Below, piece by piece: positions 35,663 through 45,366 of a DNA stretch of 64,000 nucleotides (positions are counted from its first letter, which is position 1; every line of letters begins with the position of its first letter). The notes below the pieces were generated by a model. It ran no database searches, was not told the origin of the DNA, and saw nothing but the letters and a program-made list of their open reading frames with translations. Origin of the DNA: Podospora bellae-mahoneyi (lineage: Eukaryota > Ascomycota > Sordariomycetes > Sordariales > Podosporaceae); contig NC_085882.1 in the NCBI RefSeq assembly GCF_035222275.1, positions 2,921,501-2,985,500 of the forward strand, in the 5' to 3' direction. The translations under genes were made by a program, and so were the position numbers.

Positions 35663-36850
35663 TCAAATTAGTGCCGTCCATCCAGAACTATCCTGAGCCT
35701 CGATATCCGCCCCGTTATCGATGAGGAGCCGCGCGATAGTCTCGTGGCCATTCTGTGAGGCCAAAATCAGTGCCGTCGATCCAAAAATATCCTGAGCCTC
35801 GATATCCGCCCCGTTGTCGATGAAGAGCCGCGCGATAGCCTCGTGGCCATACTGTGAGGCCATAATCAGTGCCGTTGATCCATAATTGTTACGAGCCTTA
35901 ATATCCGTCCCGTTGTCGATGAGGAGCCGCGCGATAGCCTCGTGGCCATTCTCTGAGGCCCAAATTAGTGCCGTCGATCCAAAAATATCCTGAGCCTCGA
36001 TATCCGCCCCGTTATCGATGAGGAGCCGCGCGATAGCCTCGTGGCCATTCTGTGAGGCCAAAATCAGTGCCGTTGATCCATAATTGTTACGAGCCTTAGC
36101 CTCGTGGCCATACTGTGAGGCCAAAATTAGTGCCGTCGATCCAAAATGGTTACGAGCCTCGATATCCGCCCCGTTGTCGATGAAGAGCCGCGCGATAGCC
36201 TCGTGGCCATTCTCTGAGGCCCAAATTAGTGCCGTCGATCCAAAAATATCCTGAGCCTCGATATCCGCCCCGTTATCGATGAGGAGCCGCGCGATAGCCT
36301 CGTGGCCATACCGTGAGGCCAAAATCAGTGCCGTTGATCCATAATTGTTACGAGCCTTAGCCTCGTGGCCATACTGTGAGGCCAAAATTAATGCCGTCGA
36401 TCCAAAATGGTTACGAGCCTCGATATCCGCTCCGTTATCGATGAGGAGCCGCGCGATAGCCTCGTGGCCATTCTCTGAGGCCCAAATTAGTGCCGTCGAT
36501 CCGAAAATATCCTGAGCCTCGATATCCGCCCCGTTATCGATGAGGAGCCGCGCGATAGCCTCGTGGCCATACCGTGAGGCCAAAATGAGTGCCGTCGATC
36601 CAGAACTATCCTGAGCCTTAATATCCGCCCCGTTGTCGATGAAGAGCCGCGCGATAGCCTCGTGGCCATACTGTGAGGCCATAATCAGTGCCGTTGATCC
36701 ATAATTGTTACGAGCCTTAATATCCGCCCCGTTATCGATGAGGAGCCGCGCGATAGCCTCGTGGCCATACCGTGAGGCCAAAATCAGTGCCGTCGATCCA
36801 ACATGGTTACGAGCCTCAATATCCGCTCCGTTGTCGATGAAAAACCGCGC
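35480..36850 (-). repeat. Near-identical 99-bp ankyrin repeats with a 261-bp higher-order duplication
   Basis: About fifteen units of 99 bp coding GSTALI(L/M/W)AS(R/Q/E)(Y/N)GHE-type ankyrins. Two units, near 36091 and 36352, lack 12 codons each (HEAKARNNYG in place of a full helix pair). These two sit exactly 261 bp apart inside a repeated block of full-short-full units, so a 261-bp segment was duplicated in tandem after the deletion. Variation concentrates at a few codons (YG/NG/EN; NNY, NHF, DIF, DSS). Confidence 0.88.
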
Positions 36851-39800
36851 GATACCCTCGCGGCCATTCTTTAGAGCCCAGTGAAGTGGCCTATATTTTC
36901 TCCCACCGACTTTGTCAGGGTCTGCCCCGTTGTCGATGAGAAGCCGCGCGATAGCCTCGCGGCCATTCTCTAGAGCCCGGTGAAGTGGCCTATATCCTCT
37001 CCCATCGACTTTGTCAGGGTCTGCCCCTCCTTGAATTAATAATTTCACAATGCTTAGCCTACCCTCCTGGGCAGCCCACGATAATGGCGTCCGGCCTTGG
37101 TAATCTCTCAAATCCTTTTTGTAGTTTAAACCTTCAGTGATATCGACGCCATCGCAGACAATCGATGACAAGCCCAAAAGTGCGGCTATGGCATTTTTAT
37201 GGCCGTTTGCTAACGCAGCGAAAAGCGGATGCTTGTACCTTTCCCCAGGAACAGCGGTAGCCACTTCTCTTTTCATCTGTGTACGAATAAGGTTTCCCAA
37301 GCCTTTGTCTGCTAGAACATAAAGCGGAGTTGCATCGGAGCCATACCGCCGAGCTTTGAACTTCTCGAGGTGGTTGATCACCCTGATTCCATCCGTATCA
37401 AAGAATTGGGTCAAAAAACCGTCTTGCGGAACCATAGGCGCCGCAGCATTGGCATGGTAGAGGACCTGCTGACCGGCATACTCCAGGAACGAGCATTTCT
37501 CAGCCATGGCGTTCCGCTCGTCGTCTGCGCCCTCTGGCGGGACGATGATCGCCCGTACTGTTGGATGATGCAGGTATGTAGTGCAACAATGCTTGAGGAT
37601 TTCGTGGCTAGGACCCTCCAAGTCGAATCCAAGTTCAGGCCACAAATCCTGAATGCCCTTTTCTTTCACCAAAAAGTCCCGCACTGATTCATGAATAAAC
37701 TGCACGGTCTGCTGTTTAGATTTGGTGATCTCAGCAAGCCCCTTCGAGGAGCTCGTGACTAGTTTGACGGCATCCTTCTGTGTGTCATCTGGCAACTCGG
37801 GATCGACAAGACGCCGCTCCAACAAGCCCGCCCATAGCGCATGGCGGAACTCTGCTGGAGTCAAAGGCCGCTTTGCAAATAGAATCCAGAGAATGCAGAG
37901 CTGTAGCGATTCAGTTCTATTTCGATCACGTGCCAGCATGCTCCTGAAGAGTTTGCTTAATTCGGCCGGGATTTCCGAAAGCTTCTTTCTGAGAGCGAGG
38001 GCGCCGTGGCTACTCTCATTGTTTAGGATTTCCACTACCAACACGACCCACATGAAAACCCCAGCAGCTTTGTCTAGGATTTGGGATTGTAATTCTTCAA
38101 GAAGCGGGCGGTGCGCGATCCTTAGACGACTCTTGACGTACTGTGCCAAGTCTTCTTGGTGTCCTGATTCCTTCTCGAGGGTGAGCAAGATTCCCCGGAA
38201 AATATCAATGTACGGATATGGCCGACTCGAGAAACAGATTTGAAACCGAATGCCTTTATCAGTGGCATTCTCTGCCAATTCTTCGAAGAACTGGACCATG
38301 TCCCGGACTTCCTGCTCGTCACACTCATCGAGGGCGTCAATGAAGCAGGTAAAGCAGCGCTGGCCAAGGGCCATAACAGCGTTGCTGAGAAGATCCTTCA
38401 GAGCGTTCAGGCCAGGGCAGTCTTGTTGGTTCCGCGGAACAATGTCCGTGTTGTCTAGGACGGATTGAAGGTCCGAAAACTCGTGCAGGAGCTGCGACAA
38501 CAGAGACCGGTACATCCCGGAGATGGACTTTTCCAAATAGTCGCCTCGTGCATTGAAGAAGAAGGACACCACGGCCACACTGGGCTTTTTGGAGCCTTTC
38601 TTCGTTTCCAGGTACACGAACTTCATCATGGTTGACTTTCCGGCGCCTGCCTTGCCTCGCATCCATAAGAAGCCATGATGCTCTGATTGCTTCCTAGGGT
38701 CAAGCCAATCCTGATATTTTGAGTGCTGTAGTAGCCAACGGCAGGTTTTTGTATATGCAACCCGAATAGTGGTTCTGCGAGCATCGATTTGCGGGAATTC
38801 AAGGCATTTCAGCAAGCGTTGCCGCCGTTCCAAAGCATAGTCGACTACTCACATCCCCAGTCAGCATGATACTAGAGGAAAAGAGACTGGCCAGGGCAAG
38901 GGTCTGTATTACCGGCGGTATCGAGCTGGCTCACATTGTTTATGGGAGTCCGATCAAGTGTCCTGGACGAAGGCGGAAGCCCTTCCAGCAGTTCCCTCGC
39001 GTATGCAGCTGCAGTTGCAGCAGAATAGTCTTGCCACTCCTTGTTCTTGTGGGAATCCGAATAGTCGCAAATTCCACGAATCGGCAAGCACTGGAGGTTA
39101 TCCATCATGCCGGCTGACTCCATCTCGAAGCACAGCGCCGAAAGTCGCTGAGCAATGTCATCCCGTACTTTCCCGTCCTTCATAACCCTGTTTCCCGAAG
39201 CGATGACTCCGTAGTGGATCCTGGGTTCGTCAGAGAGGCGTGCGCCTCGTGGTTGCAGCTTTGCTGGGTCGCAGTCAATACATGTTGGAGCCTCGAGAAG
39301 GTGGTTATAGGACGCTTGGAACAGGCGATCGGGGTGGTTCGGGCGCAAGATATTCGGAAGTCGGCTTCGCAGGATCCCGGCCATCCGACTGCTGGAATGG
39401 TGCGGCCCATGCTTCGATCGTAGAGCGGACACAGCTGAGTTCAGTAGCCACGAAGGAGTCTTCGCATCAGCCGTTTCTTGGAACGAGCCGCCCGCAATCA
39501 CTTTGCCCATGTCATACTGCATGACCCTGGTGCCGACGACAACATCACCTAGGTACAAGTCGGCCTGGCTAGGGGATCCGCCGCCGATGCCGACCATTAG
39601 GGTAGCGCGAATGCTCGGAAAACTCCGCTTCAGGTTTGTCGCAACGATTGCGGCGTTGTTCGTTCCATACTGTCCCGGCAAACATGTCATGACAACGTTG
39701 TGCTGGTCGATGCGCCCGAGCACGTAGATGTTGTCGTCGCCGGCTTGGTTGGGTGGCAGTGGGTGTTCCTCGTCCAGCATGGCACGCGATACCGCCAGTT

Positions 39801-39969
39801 CTAAGGGAAGTGCACAGATCCAGGCGATTGTGTAGTCCCCATGCACAAGTGGAGGGTACGCATCTTGGTTTGGGTAAATGCTACCATTGGAGGATGTGTC
39901 GAAGATTCTTGGCCGTTTCGGAAGGCTCGCAGACGGTTCTTCATCTTGGTACGTTCGTTTCGGAGTCAT
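35663..39969 (-). CDS. NLR-like protein: PNP/UDP-phosphorylase, NACHT, ankyrin repeats
   Basis: Fungal NLR of the class linked to non-self recognition and programmed cell death. Exon 1 (39969..38913) codes a PNP/UDP-phosphorylase-like domain (about residues 45-330: YTIAWICALPLELAVSRAML, MVGIGGGSP, ALCFEMESAGMMD, IRGICDYSDSHKN). A 68-nt intron (38845..38912, GCTGAC branch) joins in frame to exon 2 (38844..35663), total 1412 residues. NACHT begins near residue 410 with the P-loop GKAGAGKST and has the Walker B FIDALDEC near 520, then a winged-helix-like linker. From about residue 935 there are 16 ankyrin units, most 33 residues and nearly identical to each other even at DNA level. The array ends at an in-frame TGA where sister units have TGG, and ankyrin coding continues beyond it. 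The N-terminal domain probably acts as effector and the repeats as the ligand-recognition surface. Confidence 0.9.
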
Positions 39970-41863
39970 GGCAGGGCGTTTGCATTACCGACAATCGTGG
40001 AATCGGTCGGAAGTATTCGTGGGTGGCAGATACTGGAGCGAACGTCAGACCTGCCAGCTTGGAGCAAAGTGTGAGGTGTTCATGATGGCGCAGGCGTGCA
40101 ACTGAACATTTCGAAGGAGGCAGCCGAGCAGGTGAGTGGCGCCACGTGCGGCATCAGGCTCTGCAGCTACGCTTCCTTTTTAGACGTTGAATCACCTTTT
40201 TGGTGCCTCTTAGTTTCCCGCTACGCTACACACTAGGTTTCTGACGTTCTAGAAACCTGCAACTTTGTCTGTCTTACACTTGAGATTCCGAGATGTTGTG
40301 TTAATCTCCGAGGCACCGGCTATACAGGCCTACCTTGGTTCGCAGCGAGGTCAAGTCCGGTTTTCCCAATTTCCTCAAGGCTGCGTCTGTGCAACGCCCA
40401 ATGAGCCATCAGCTCTGTGTCGAGTGCCCTCCAGTTCGGTTGTGGTGGCACCGTAGACTGATATTGTCATGATTGGAGATGCCTACGAAGTGGAACAGCC
40501 TGAACTCAATCTTACCAACATGACTTCTCACAGCTCAGACGGCTGTGTGAAACTACTCAGGACTGCGTCACGCAAGTACTGTTGCATTCTCCCACCTTCA
40601 AATCTGCGAGCTGCAAATAGATTATCATGACGCTCAATGACAAAAACAACTAGACACCATGGCGCGAAGGCGGCGCTACTTCAGCCTCGCCTCCAGCCGC
40701 TAGCTACCAAGGCAGTGGGTTGACGGCACCACAAGCTAAAACCCAGCTCGAGGCAAAAGAAATACTATGAATAATAGGACGAGAAACAGCAGACGCTCAG
40801 GTTAACTGGGCCCTTTTATCCACAGATTTTTATATCGACTCTTACCGCCGTTAGCGGAAAACGTGGAGTATCGTCCTATTAAGCTAATTAAATCACATAG
40901 TAACTTAAAGATATCCCAGCGATAATAGATTATCTCTGCGAACACCGTGGTTACTAGATTCTTTAATTCCCCATTAGGTTTCCTAACCCTTGTAAAATCT
41001 TAAACTATCATGTCTGCCCCTCCTCGGCGCTCTTACCGAGGGTCCGGTGGCTGGGTCTATGGACGGGACTTACCCCTCTCGAGGAAGCACGGGGTCCGGG
41101 GGAGCTTCCGGGGCCCATGATGCTTGCCCCCGGCTCGCCCGGTTCGCCTAATCCTTCCATAGCAAGTGATCAACAGGCGCGTGTGGTTCACGACACAAAC
41201 AAACGTTCATTTCACCTCACCTCGTTCCACTCATCTTGTCAACGAGCGTTCCCTCGTCTCAAAGCTCAACGCCAAACGCAGAGTGTGATGTGCCTTAGGT
41301 TTGGATGGCGCCATGGAAACATCAAACAGGACATGGTTTAAAGCACACTCCACACTACGGTCCAGCCGACAACGGCAGAGTAACTCTGCAAAACAGTTGG
41401 GTTAGCCCCACAAATTCGACATGTTCTAAAAGCGACCGAGGAATTCATGCGAGCGGGGATTTTGTTTTGATCCTAGGTTTCCCGTGCTCTATCTGGGACA
41501 GCTCAAGATGGGAACATGGCAACCATTTGTTAAGCGTCACGCACTCCCGTCTGACATCTGGTTGGCAGGCTTGCGTCTGTCACAAAGAAGAAAAAAGACA
41601 AATGCTATTGCTGATACTTGATAGCAGCTTATCTTCAGATATCACTTCGACAAGGTAAACGCCCGATTAGTTCCCGACTTTCACAGCTGGTCTTGGGTGG
41701 CTGCCAGTTGGGTTCCCAGCTGCCGCTACTAAAAAATGAATATCCAAACGATTGCTAAGGCTTTTGGGGATGCATTCCATAGTAGACGAAAAACTTCACC
41801 GCCACAACCTACAAAAACGGCCACCAAAAATCAAACAAAAACAATGCCGTTTTGCGGATAAAA
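39970..41863. other. Intergenic, promoter side of the NLR, with AT-rich relic
   Basis: Contains the NLR gene's 5' flank, an AT-rich, TpA-rich patch about 40740-41010 with a MITE-like inverted repeat (listed separately), then an abrupt return to GC-rich sequence near 41010. No protein gene is recognised. Confidence 0.5.
40772..40881. mobile_element. MITE-like element with 11-bp inverted ends (tentative)
   Basis: The 110-bp segment begins TAATAGGACGA and ends with its exact reverse complement TCGTCCTATTA. If the outermost TA on each side is the target duplication, the ends fit a Tc1/mariner-type non-autonomous element. It lies in an AT-rich patch. It codes for nothing. The inverted ends are seen directly; the mobile-element reading is inference, since a chance 11-bp match in AT-rich DNA cannot be excluded without finding other copies. 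Confidence 0.4.
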
Positions 41864-41982
41864 ACATACAACACCAGGGATTCCCCAGTGGTCACCCACC
41901 TGAGTACTGGTCTGGCGGTCAGCTGTTTGACTAGGGGAGAGCGGACGGGATCCCGTATTTTCAGCTGCCTATGGTCGTATGT
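41864..41982 (-). rRNA. 5S ribosomal RNA, complete dispersed copy
   Basis: On the minus strand it starts ACATACGACCATAGGCAGC and ends GGTGTTGTATGT followed by an oligo-T. The internal control region GTACTCAGGTGGGTGACC is intact. It has the same 119-nt length as the copy at 21.6 kb but differs from it at many positions in the helix II/III region, as expected of dispersed 5S isotypes. It lies about 470 bp upstream of, and divergent from, the UCH gene. Confidence 0.95.
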
Positions 41983-42447
41983 GAAAGAATGGAGTGGATA
42001 ATGGGATTGTATGTGCTGTTGGGAAGAAGAGATGACGAGAGTTTCCCATGCCATTGCATGCGAAACAAAGAACGTTGACGAAGAGACGGAATGACGGCGA
42101 AAGGTCGGGCTGCATACTCTACAAGAAACGATCTACAAGACACAGCTGTCGACATCAATGTGGCCTTTGAATCAGAGCCATCGCTGGTCCAAAATGTCGG
42201 TATCATCTTCTGGAAGAAGAGATGACGATATCTATGGCTTGATATGCGGTTGTGTCGGGCTGTAATCACAGAAGGTGCAATCGTGCAGTTCTTGCCATGT
42301 TGTTCGTAGTCAGTTGCCACCGGCTGTTGAGTGGTGCCAAACTCACTCCTCTTAGCTCTCATCTCACTTCTCACTCTCATCTCACCGCCCATTCAAGCGG
42401 CCTCGCCGAACAGCTCCTCGCTCACAAATCCTCACAACAAGCAAACC
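41983..42447. other. Upstream region of the UCH gene
   Basis: Promoter and leader of the UCH gene on the plus strand. The last ~100 bases are pyrimidine-rich with CTCATCTCAC-like repeats, probably 5' UTR. Confidence 0.45.
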
Positions 42448-43231
42448 ATGTCCCATCAATACCGCAAACACTTCACCCCCCTCGAATCCAACCCCTCCCT
42501 CTTCACCTCCCTAGCCCACACCCTCGGCCTCTCACCCGCCCTAGATTTCCACGATGTCCTCTCCCTCCACGACGCTGACCTCCTCTCTCTAACCCCACGT
42601 CCAGCCCACGCCCTCATCATAGTCTTCCCCACCCCCCAAAACTACGAAGCCGAACTCATCAGCAAGGACAAGGATATCACCCAGTACACAAGCAGCGGTG
42701 ACAACGAGCCAATAATCTGGTACAAACAAACCATCAACAACGCCTGCGGCCTCTACGCCATCCTCCACGCCGTCAGCAATGGCCACGCTCGAGACTTCAT
42801 CAGTAAAAACCCCTTATCCCATCCCATCTCATGCTTACGACATGGCAATTAACCTAGAACCAGTTCCCAACTCACACCTCTATCAGCTCCTGACAACTTG
42901 CACCCCCCTCAACCCACGAGACCGTGCCGCTTTCTTAGAAAACGACACGAACCTGGAAGCAGCGTACAAAACTGTCGCTCTACAGGGTGACTCGGCCGTC
43001 CCTGAGAATCCAGAGGATGAGGTCGACTTTCATTACGTGTGTTTTGTCAGGTCGCCCAAGAACGGGCATCTATACGAGCTGGACGGAGACAGAAAGGGGC
43101 CAATAAATCTAGGAGAGTTTGAAGAAGACGATCTCCTTTCTGAACGGGGATTAAGAGTGCTAAAAGAGTTTATCGAGAAAACAGAGTGCGAAGGGGGAGT
43201 TAGCCTACTTGCGTTGGCTCCGGCGGAATAG
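42448..43231 (+). CDS. Ubiquitin C-terminal hydrolase, UCH family (peptidase C12)
   Basis: Cysteine deubiquitinase that removes small adducts from the ubiquitin C-terminus, like UCH-L3 or yeast Yuh1. Exon 1 is 42448..42802 and exon 2 is 42858..43231; the 55-nt intron (GTAAAA donor, ATTAACC branch, CTAG acceptor) keeps the frame and gives 242 residues, the normal family length. The catalytic set is present: Gln94 in YKQTI, Cys100 in NNACGLYA, His177 in DFHYVC and Asp194 in YELDGDRKG. The N-terminal HFTPLESNP is typical. The start at 42448 is preferred; an upstream in-frame extension reads as leader. A 3' neighbour on the opposite strand (CorA-like) ends 250 bp away. Confidence 0.93.
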
Positions 43232-43479
43232 GTAGGCCACATGGTGGCTATGCATGGTCAAAACTTCAACCGCCATTGCTTGCACACTGAGCAGGTATAA
43301 AACAGACAACTGCATGCGTGTCATGACAAAATAGACCCATTTATAAAGGCGTAAATATCCCTCGGCATTCGGATAATGCATACCTCTTTTTGTATCTAAA
43401 AAGACCCCAGTTCCATGAAAGGGGCGTATCCTTCCCATATATATCCATAAAACCCCCATAAACGGTCACAATAATCCAA

Positions 43480-45366
43480 TTAAAACGTCTTCGACTTCCT
43501 CTTCCCCTCCCTCTCATAAGCAATAACCCCATTCGGCACATCCTCCAACGCCCTCGGCTTCTTCCACATAACCGACTTCATAGCTCCATACCACCCCAGC
43601 TCCTGCCTCTTCCATGCCTTAGGCTTCTCATGCCCATCCTCTGACCTCTGCAAAATAATTCGCGGTCTATTCCTGTTCCTCCCAGCAGCAGCAGGCAACA
43701 CCTCCAACATAGCATCATCAATGTCCTCGTCCCAATCAGGCTCCATCGCCGCCGTCGCCAGAGCAGCACTCTCCGGCGGCAAGCCAATAGCTCTCTCCTC
43801 CATGTCATGATTCAAAACAAACACCACGCTCGGATCATGCGGCACTTGTGGTCTCTGCTGTTGCAAGCCCTCCCCACCGCTGCTGCTACCACGTCCCTCC
43901 CCAGGATGATGTCTCCGCCAAGTAACAGTCCTATGCTCCTGAACTTCGACATCCACAGTCCCATCACTCATGCCGCCTTCGCTGTCAGTGCTGAGTCGTC
44001 CAGGAACTCGTCCCGGAACAACCAGGTCGGGCGCAACCTCCACCCAGACTTCGGCCTTGCGGATAGTATCCGCATATATGATCAAGACCGACATGATGGA
44101 AAGAGGAACAGCAGCAGCCCAAAATATCCAAAACCTAGAACCAGAGGGGCCAAAAATCTCGCCCATGGACAAAATTCCAGAGACGATGGGTAGGGGAATG
44201 AGAATACCACCCATATAGCTGATCCGGTCCAACGCTCGTCGATTCTCCTCCGCCGAAGGCCGATATGCAAGCGCCCTTCTCAACCGCGCAGCTCTCACCG
44301 CGGTGCTGGGTATGCCAAAGCGAGTAACCGCCTTCTCGCGCACCTCGTTCTTTGGCTGCTGAAGCACAGGCGGGGTTGTCAATAACGTAGCTGGTGTCGA
44401 AGCTGCCGATCTAGGTGAACCAGGTGATCTTCGAGAAGAAGGTGAGCCAGGTGAGCTAGGCAACATGGGAGCCGAAGCCGACTTGAGCGGAACAGGTCTC
44501 TTGATGGTGGGTAGAGACAAAAGCGAGATTCGCCGCTGTGCTCGGTCGAGAAGTCTTCTCCAGCATGGACTGCTGCCCTCCTCTTCGTTGAGCTCCAGAG
44601 ATTGCAAGACCTGCCACCAAAACGCCATGGTATCGTCCGTGACGGGATGAGAAGGCGACTCCAAAAACTCAAACAGCTCCAACCATCTGTCGTATGCCAA
44701 ATCAAGCAACAGCTCCCTCAGAGATTTTTGATGCGTTTCGCCACTCAGTGTGCTCAGAAGAGAAGCTTCAAAGCTCCCAGCCTCGTTGGTCTCGCTGTAA
44801 GGGAAGGGATTAGGTGGATCGCGAAAAGAAGCGACAGGCGTCCTCCATGGTGCCTTGCGAACCTGCCAAGAGCGTCTCCAGACTGGATTGTCCAAGAGGA
44901 GCAGGTGTCTCTGATCAGAGATGCGTAGGGCCATGCGGCAGAAAACGGCAGAGGTCTTTCCGCTGCTCGATGGGAGAGTTCTCACAGGTGGAGGGTGCAC
45001 TGTGTCGGTCTCGTCTCTGTCGAGGCGGAGAGGCCTGAGTCCCTGCATCAGCTCTGGATACTCGAGAATGCTCCATCGTCTTTCGCTGCTGGGGGCCTGC
45101 TGGTTGACGAGTCCGCTTCTAGCAAAGGGTCTGTACTCGCGTCTCGAGGCAAAGGATTCGAGAAAAGCAGAGTCGCTGCCATTTAAAAGGAGGAGCACAT
45201 CGGCGTACTTGGGGGACATGCCATGGAGGACAACTATGTCATGCCAATCCCCAGCCTCAAGCTCAGTGCTCTTTTGGAGGTGTTCGGCGAGGGACTTTGG
45301 CGTGGGTAGGGGGACGAGTTGACCTCGCCTAACGACGTAGGCTGGGTGGGAGTCGAAGTCGGCCAT
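43480..45366 (-). CDS. CorA-like membrane protein with two C-terminal TM segments
   Basis: A 628-residue single-exon protein. The N-terminal two thirds are soluble, with SWHD-type motifs and a linker of Ser/Pro/Arg repeats (SSPGSPSSRRSPGSPRSA). Two hydrophobic segments lie at about residues 385-440: YMGGILIPLPIVSGILSMGE, then a short loop and FWIFWAAAVPLSIMSVLII. This pair, preceded by a long helix with Arg/Ala, resembles the CorA-like fold of many fungal membrane proteins, but the GMN magnesium-selectivity motif of true CorA channels is not visible at the loop. The tail is cytosolic, acidic and disordered. Transport function is therefore uncertain. Confidence 0.75.
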   Translation of the reverse strand: MADFDSHPAYVVRRGQLVPLPTPKSLAEHLQKSTELEAGDWHDIVVLHGMSPKYADVLLLLNGSDSAFLESFASRREYRPFARSGLVNQQAPSSERRWSILEYPELMQGLRPLRLDRDETDTVHPPPVRTLPSSSGKTSAVFCRMALRISDQRHLLLLDNPVWRRSWQVRKAPWRTPVASFRDPPNPFPYSETNEAGSFEASLLSTLSGETHQKSLRELLLDLAYDRWLELFEFLESPSHPVTDDTMAFWWQVLQSLELNEEEGSSPCWRRLLDRAQRRISLLSLPTIKRPVPLKSASAPMLPSSPGSPSSRRSPGSPRSAASTPATLLTTPPVLQQPKNEVREKAVTRFGIPSTAVRAARLRRALAYRPSAEENRRALDRISYMGGILIPLPIVSGILSMGEIFGPSGSRFWIFWAAAVPLSIMSVLIIYADTIRKAEVWVEVAPDLVVPGRVPGRLSTDSEGGMSDGTVDVEVQEHRTVTWRRHHPGEGRGSSSGGEGLQQQRPQVPHDPSVVFVLNHDMEERAIGLPPESAALATAAMEPDWDEDIDDAMLEVLPAAAGRNRNRPRIILQRSEDGHEKPKAWKRQELGWYGAMKSVMWKKPRALEDVPNGVIAYEREGKRKSKTF

